Positions 4,554 through 5,390 of a stretch of 5,390 nt of DNA are shown here, in pieces; position 1 is the stretch's first letter; each line of letters starts with the position of its first letter. The notes beneath the pieces were generated by a model. It had not been told where the DNA came from. It searched no databases and was given only the letters and a program-made list of their open reading frames with translations. Origin of the DNA: Chloroflexota bacterium (GTDB taxonomy: Bacteria > Chloroflexota > UBA6077 > CF-72); NCBI GenBank assembly GCA_019242065.1, contig JAFAWJ010000448.1, positions 1 through 5,390 on the forward strand, in the 5' to 3' direction. The position numbers and the translations under genes are program-made.

Positions 4554-5390
4554 GTGGCAACGACAACTGACTTTCCGGTTCCAGCCGACCTGGCTGGCTT
4601 CTGGCAGTGGGACCAGCTGCACTGCCCGCGCCCGCTGACCGCGCTGGAGCACGAGCTGCTGCATTCGTCCACGGGCTGGGGGTTCAGTAAAGCCATGCTC
4701 GAGCTGGGTTCGGGCCTCAGTGCTGTCACGAAGGCGATCAACTGCTACGGCTACCTCAGCGGCGTGCCGTTGGACCCTGGCGACGAGGACCCCCAGGTGC
4801 GCGCGGAACGGTATCGGCAGAACGTCGACGCGCTGCTGCCGATATTGGGCGAGCGCTGGGAAAGCGAATGGTTGCCGAAGGTCATCGCGACCGTCAGCAA
4901 GCGGATTCGCCAGGACTATGACGCGATGAGCGATACGGAACTCTTGCGGACCTGGGACGAGATGTACCAGGAGGTGAGAGACCGCTGGTATATCCACGGC
5001 CTGCTGCTGTACGCCTTTTTCGCGGCCGGCCAATTTGCCGATCTCTACCAGCAGGTCACGGGCGCAAACGACGAGAAACTCGGGTATGAGGCGCTTCAGG
5101 GTTTCGAGACAATGGCCACCGGGTCAGCTCGTGGCTTGTGGCAACTCAGCCGTGAGGTGCGCGCCAACCCGGAGCTGCAGCGCATTTTCGAGGGATCGAA
5201 CTCCGACGACATCCCGGCCGAGCTGCACAGCAGCCAGGCGGGCCGCGAGTTCATGGGCGAGCTCGACGCCTACCTGGACGAGTATGGCTGGCGCGCCGAC
5301 AGTGTCTACGAGCTGACCCACCCGGCGTGGCGCGAGGACCCGAGAATCGCGATCAACGCCATCCAGGGCTACCTGGCGATTGAGGACGAT
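4554..5390 (+). CDS. PEP-utilising enzyme / rifampin-phosphotransferase-like protein, N-terminal 279 residues (runs off the window)
   Basis: The open frame continues to the window end without a stop. It opens almost at once with FWQWDQLHCPRPLTALE (residues 16-32), a motif typical of the helical central domain of PEP-synthase and rifampin-phosphotransferase relatives. Long helices follow (about 80-240), then YGWRADSVYELTHPAWREDPR (244-264), which resembles the end of the rifampin-binding-type domain. The normal N-terminal ATP-grasp domain is absent, so this looks like the stand-alone class in which the helical domain leads to a C-terminal swivelling phosphohistidine domain. That C-terminal part would lie beyond base 5390 and is not seen. 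In phenylphosphate synthase the ATP-grasp and phosphohistidine parts are separate subunits; the same may hold here. GTG at 4554 is chosen because an in-frame TGA is at 4539-4541 and GAGGGGG (4543-4549) lies 4 nt upstream. Substrate unknown. Cys24 replaces a position often aromatic in my recollection of the family. Confidence 0.72.
   Translation, partial: MATTTDFPVPADLAGFWQWDQLHCPRPLTALEHELLHSSTGWGFSKAMLELGSGLSAVTKAINCYGYLSGVPLDPGDEDPQVRAERYRQNVDALLPILGERWESEWLPKVIATVSKRIRQDYDAMSDTELLRTWDEMYQEVRDRWYIHGLLLYAFFAAGQFADLYQQVTGANDEKLGYEALQGFETMATGSARGLWQLSREVRANPELQRIFEGSNSDDIPAELHSSQAGREFMGELDAYLDEYGWRADSVYELTHPAWREDPRIAINAIQGYLAIEDD

Noticed and set aside
4302..5033. 243-codon minus-strand open frame
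   Set aside because: It lies antisense to the PEP-utilising-type gene and crosses the divergent promoter region. Its sequence resembles no family, and open antisense frames are common in GC-rich DNA.
1..5390. Mobile element, CRISPR, tRNA or rRNA content
   Set aside because: No transposase or integrase motif, regularly spaced direct repeats, or tRNA-like cloverleaf was found on reading either strand.

Overview
The window is GC-rich bacterial DNA with dense coding, frequent GTG starts, clear Shine-Dalgarno sites and G/C-rich third codon positions. The enzyme families present (phthalate-type Rieske oxygenase, MetE-like zinc protein, two-subunit TPP decarboxylase, PEP-utilising-enzyme relative, antibiotic-biosynthesis-monooxygenase-like protein) are typical of soil or sediment bacteria with large catabolic genomes, such as uncultured Rokubacteria- or Chloroflexi-like lineages, actinobacteria and proteobacteria. 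The sequence alone does not fix the phylum. I see no RNA genes, CRISPR array, transposase or attachment site.

Layout. At the left edge (about 1-245, + strand) is an ABM-type small monooxygenase-like gene. Its family resemblance stops abruptly near base 240, and a possible upstream gene ends in a GTGA overlap with its start. Bases 246-663 hold nothing I can assign with confidence; one unrecognised minus-strand ORF lies there. From 664 to 4326 a four-gene minus-strand cluster reads, in transcription order: TPP-decarboxylase alpha subunit (4326-3823), beta subunit (3823-3248, stop/start overlap), MetE-like zinc protein (3138-1975), and Rieske oxygenase (1952-664, 22 nt after the MetE-like gene). 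The Rieske gene carries an apparent one-base deletion near base 760 that shifts its last ~31 codons. A 227-nt divergent intergenic region (4327-4553) separates this cluster from a + strand gene (4554 to the window end, incomplete) for a PEP-synthase/rifampin-phosphotransferase-like protein that begins without the usual ATP-grasp domain.

How the genes may work together (inference). The tight spacing suggests one catabolic or modifying pathway. The Rieske enzyme would oxidise or dealkylate a small, perhaps aromatic, substrate. The MetE-like zinc enzyme would move a methyl or alkyl group to or from a thiol. The TPP enzyme would decarboxylate a 2-oxo acid (its closest characterised relatives act on sulfopyruvate or phosphonopyruvate). 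The divergent PEP-utilising relative could phosphorylate or otherwise activate a substrate. No ferredoxin, reductase, transporter or regulator is visible, so electron supply and control must lie outside the window. The most interesting points are this gene combination, the ATP-grasp-less PEP-utilising protein, and two apparent frameshifts that mean either gene decay or sequencing error.
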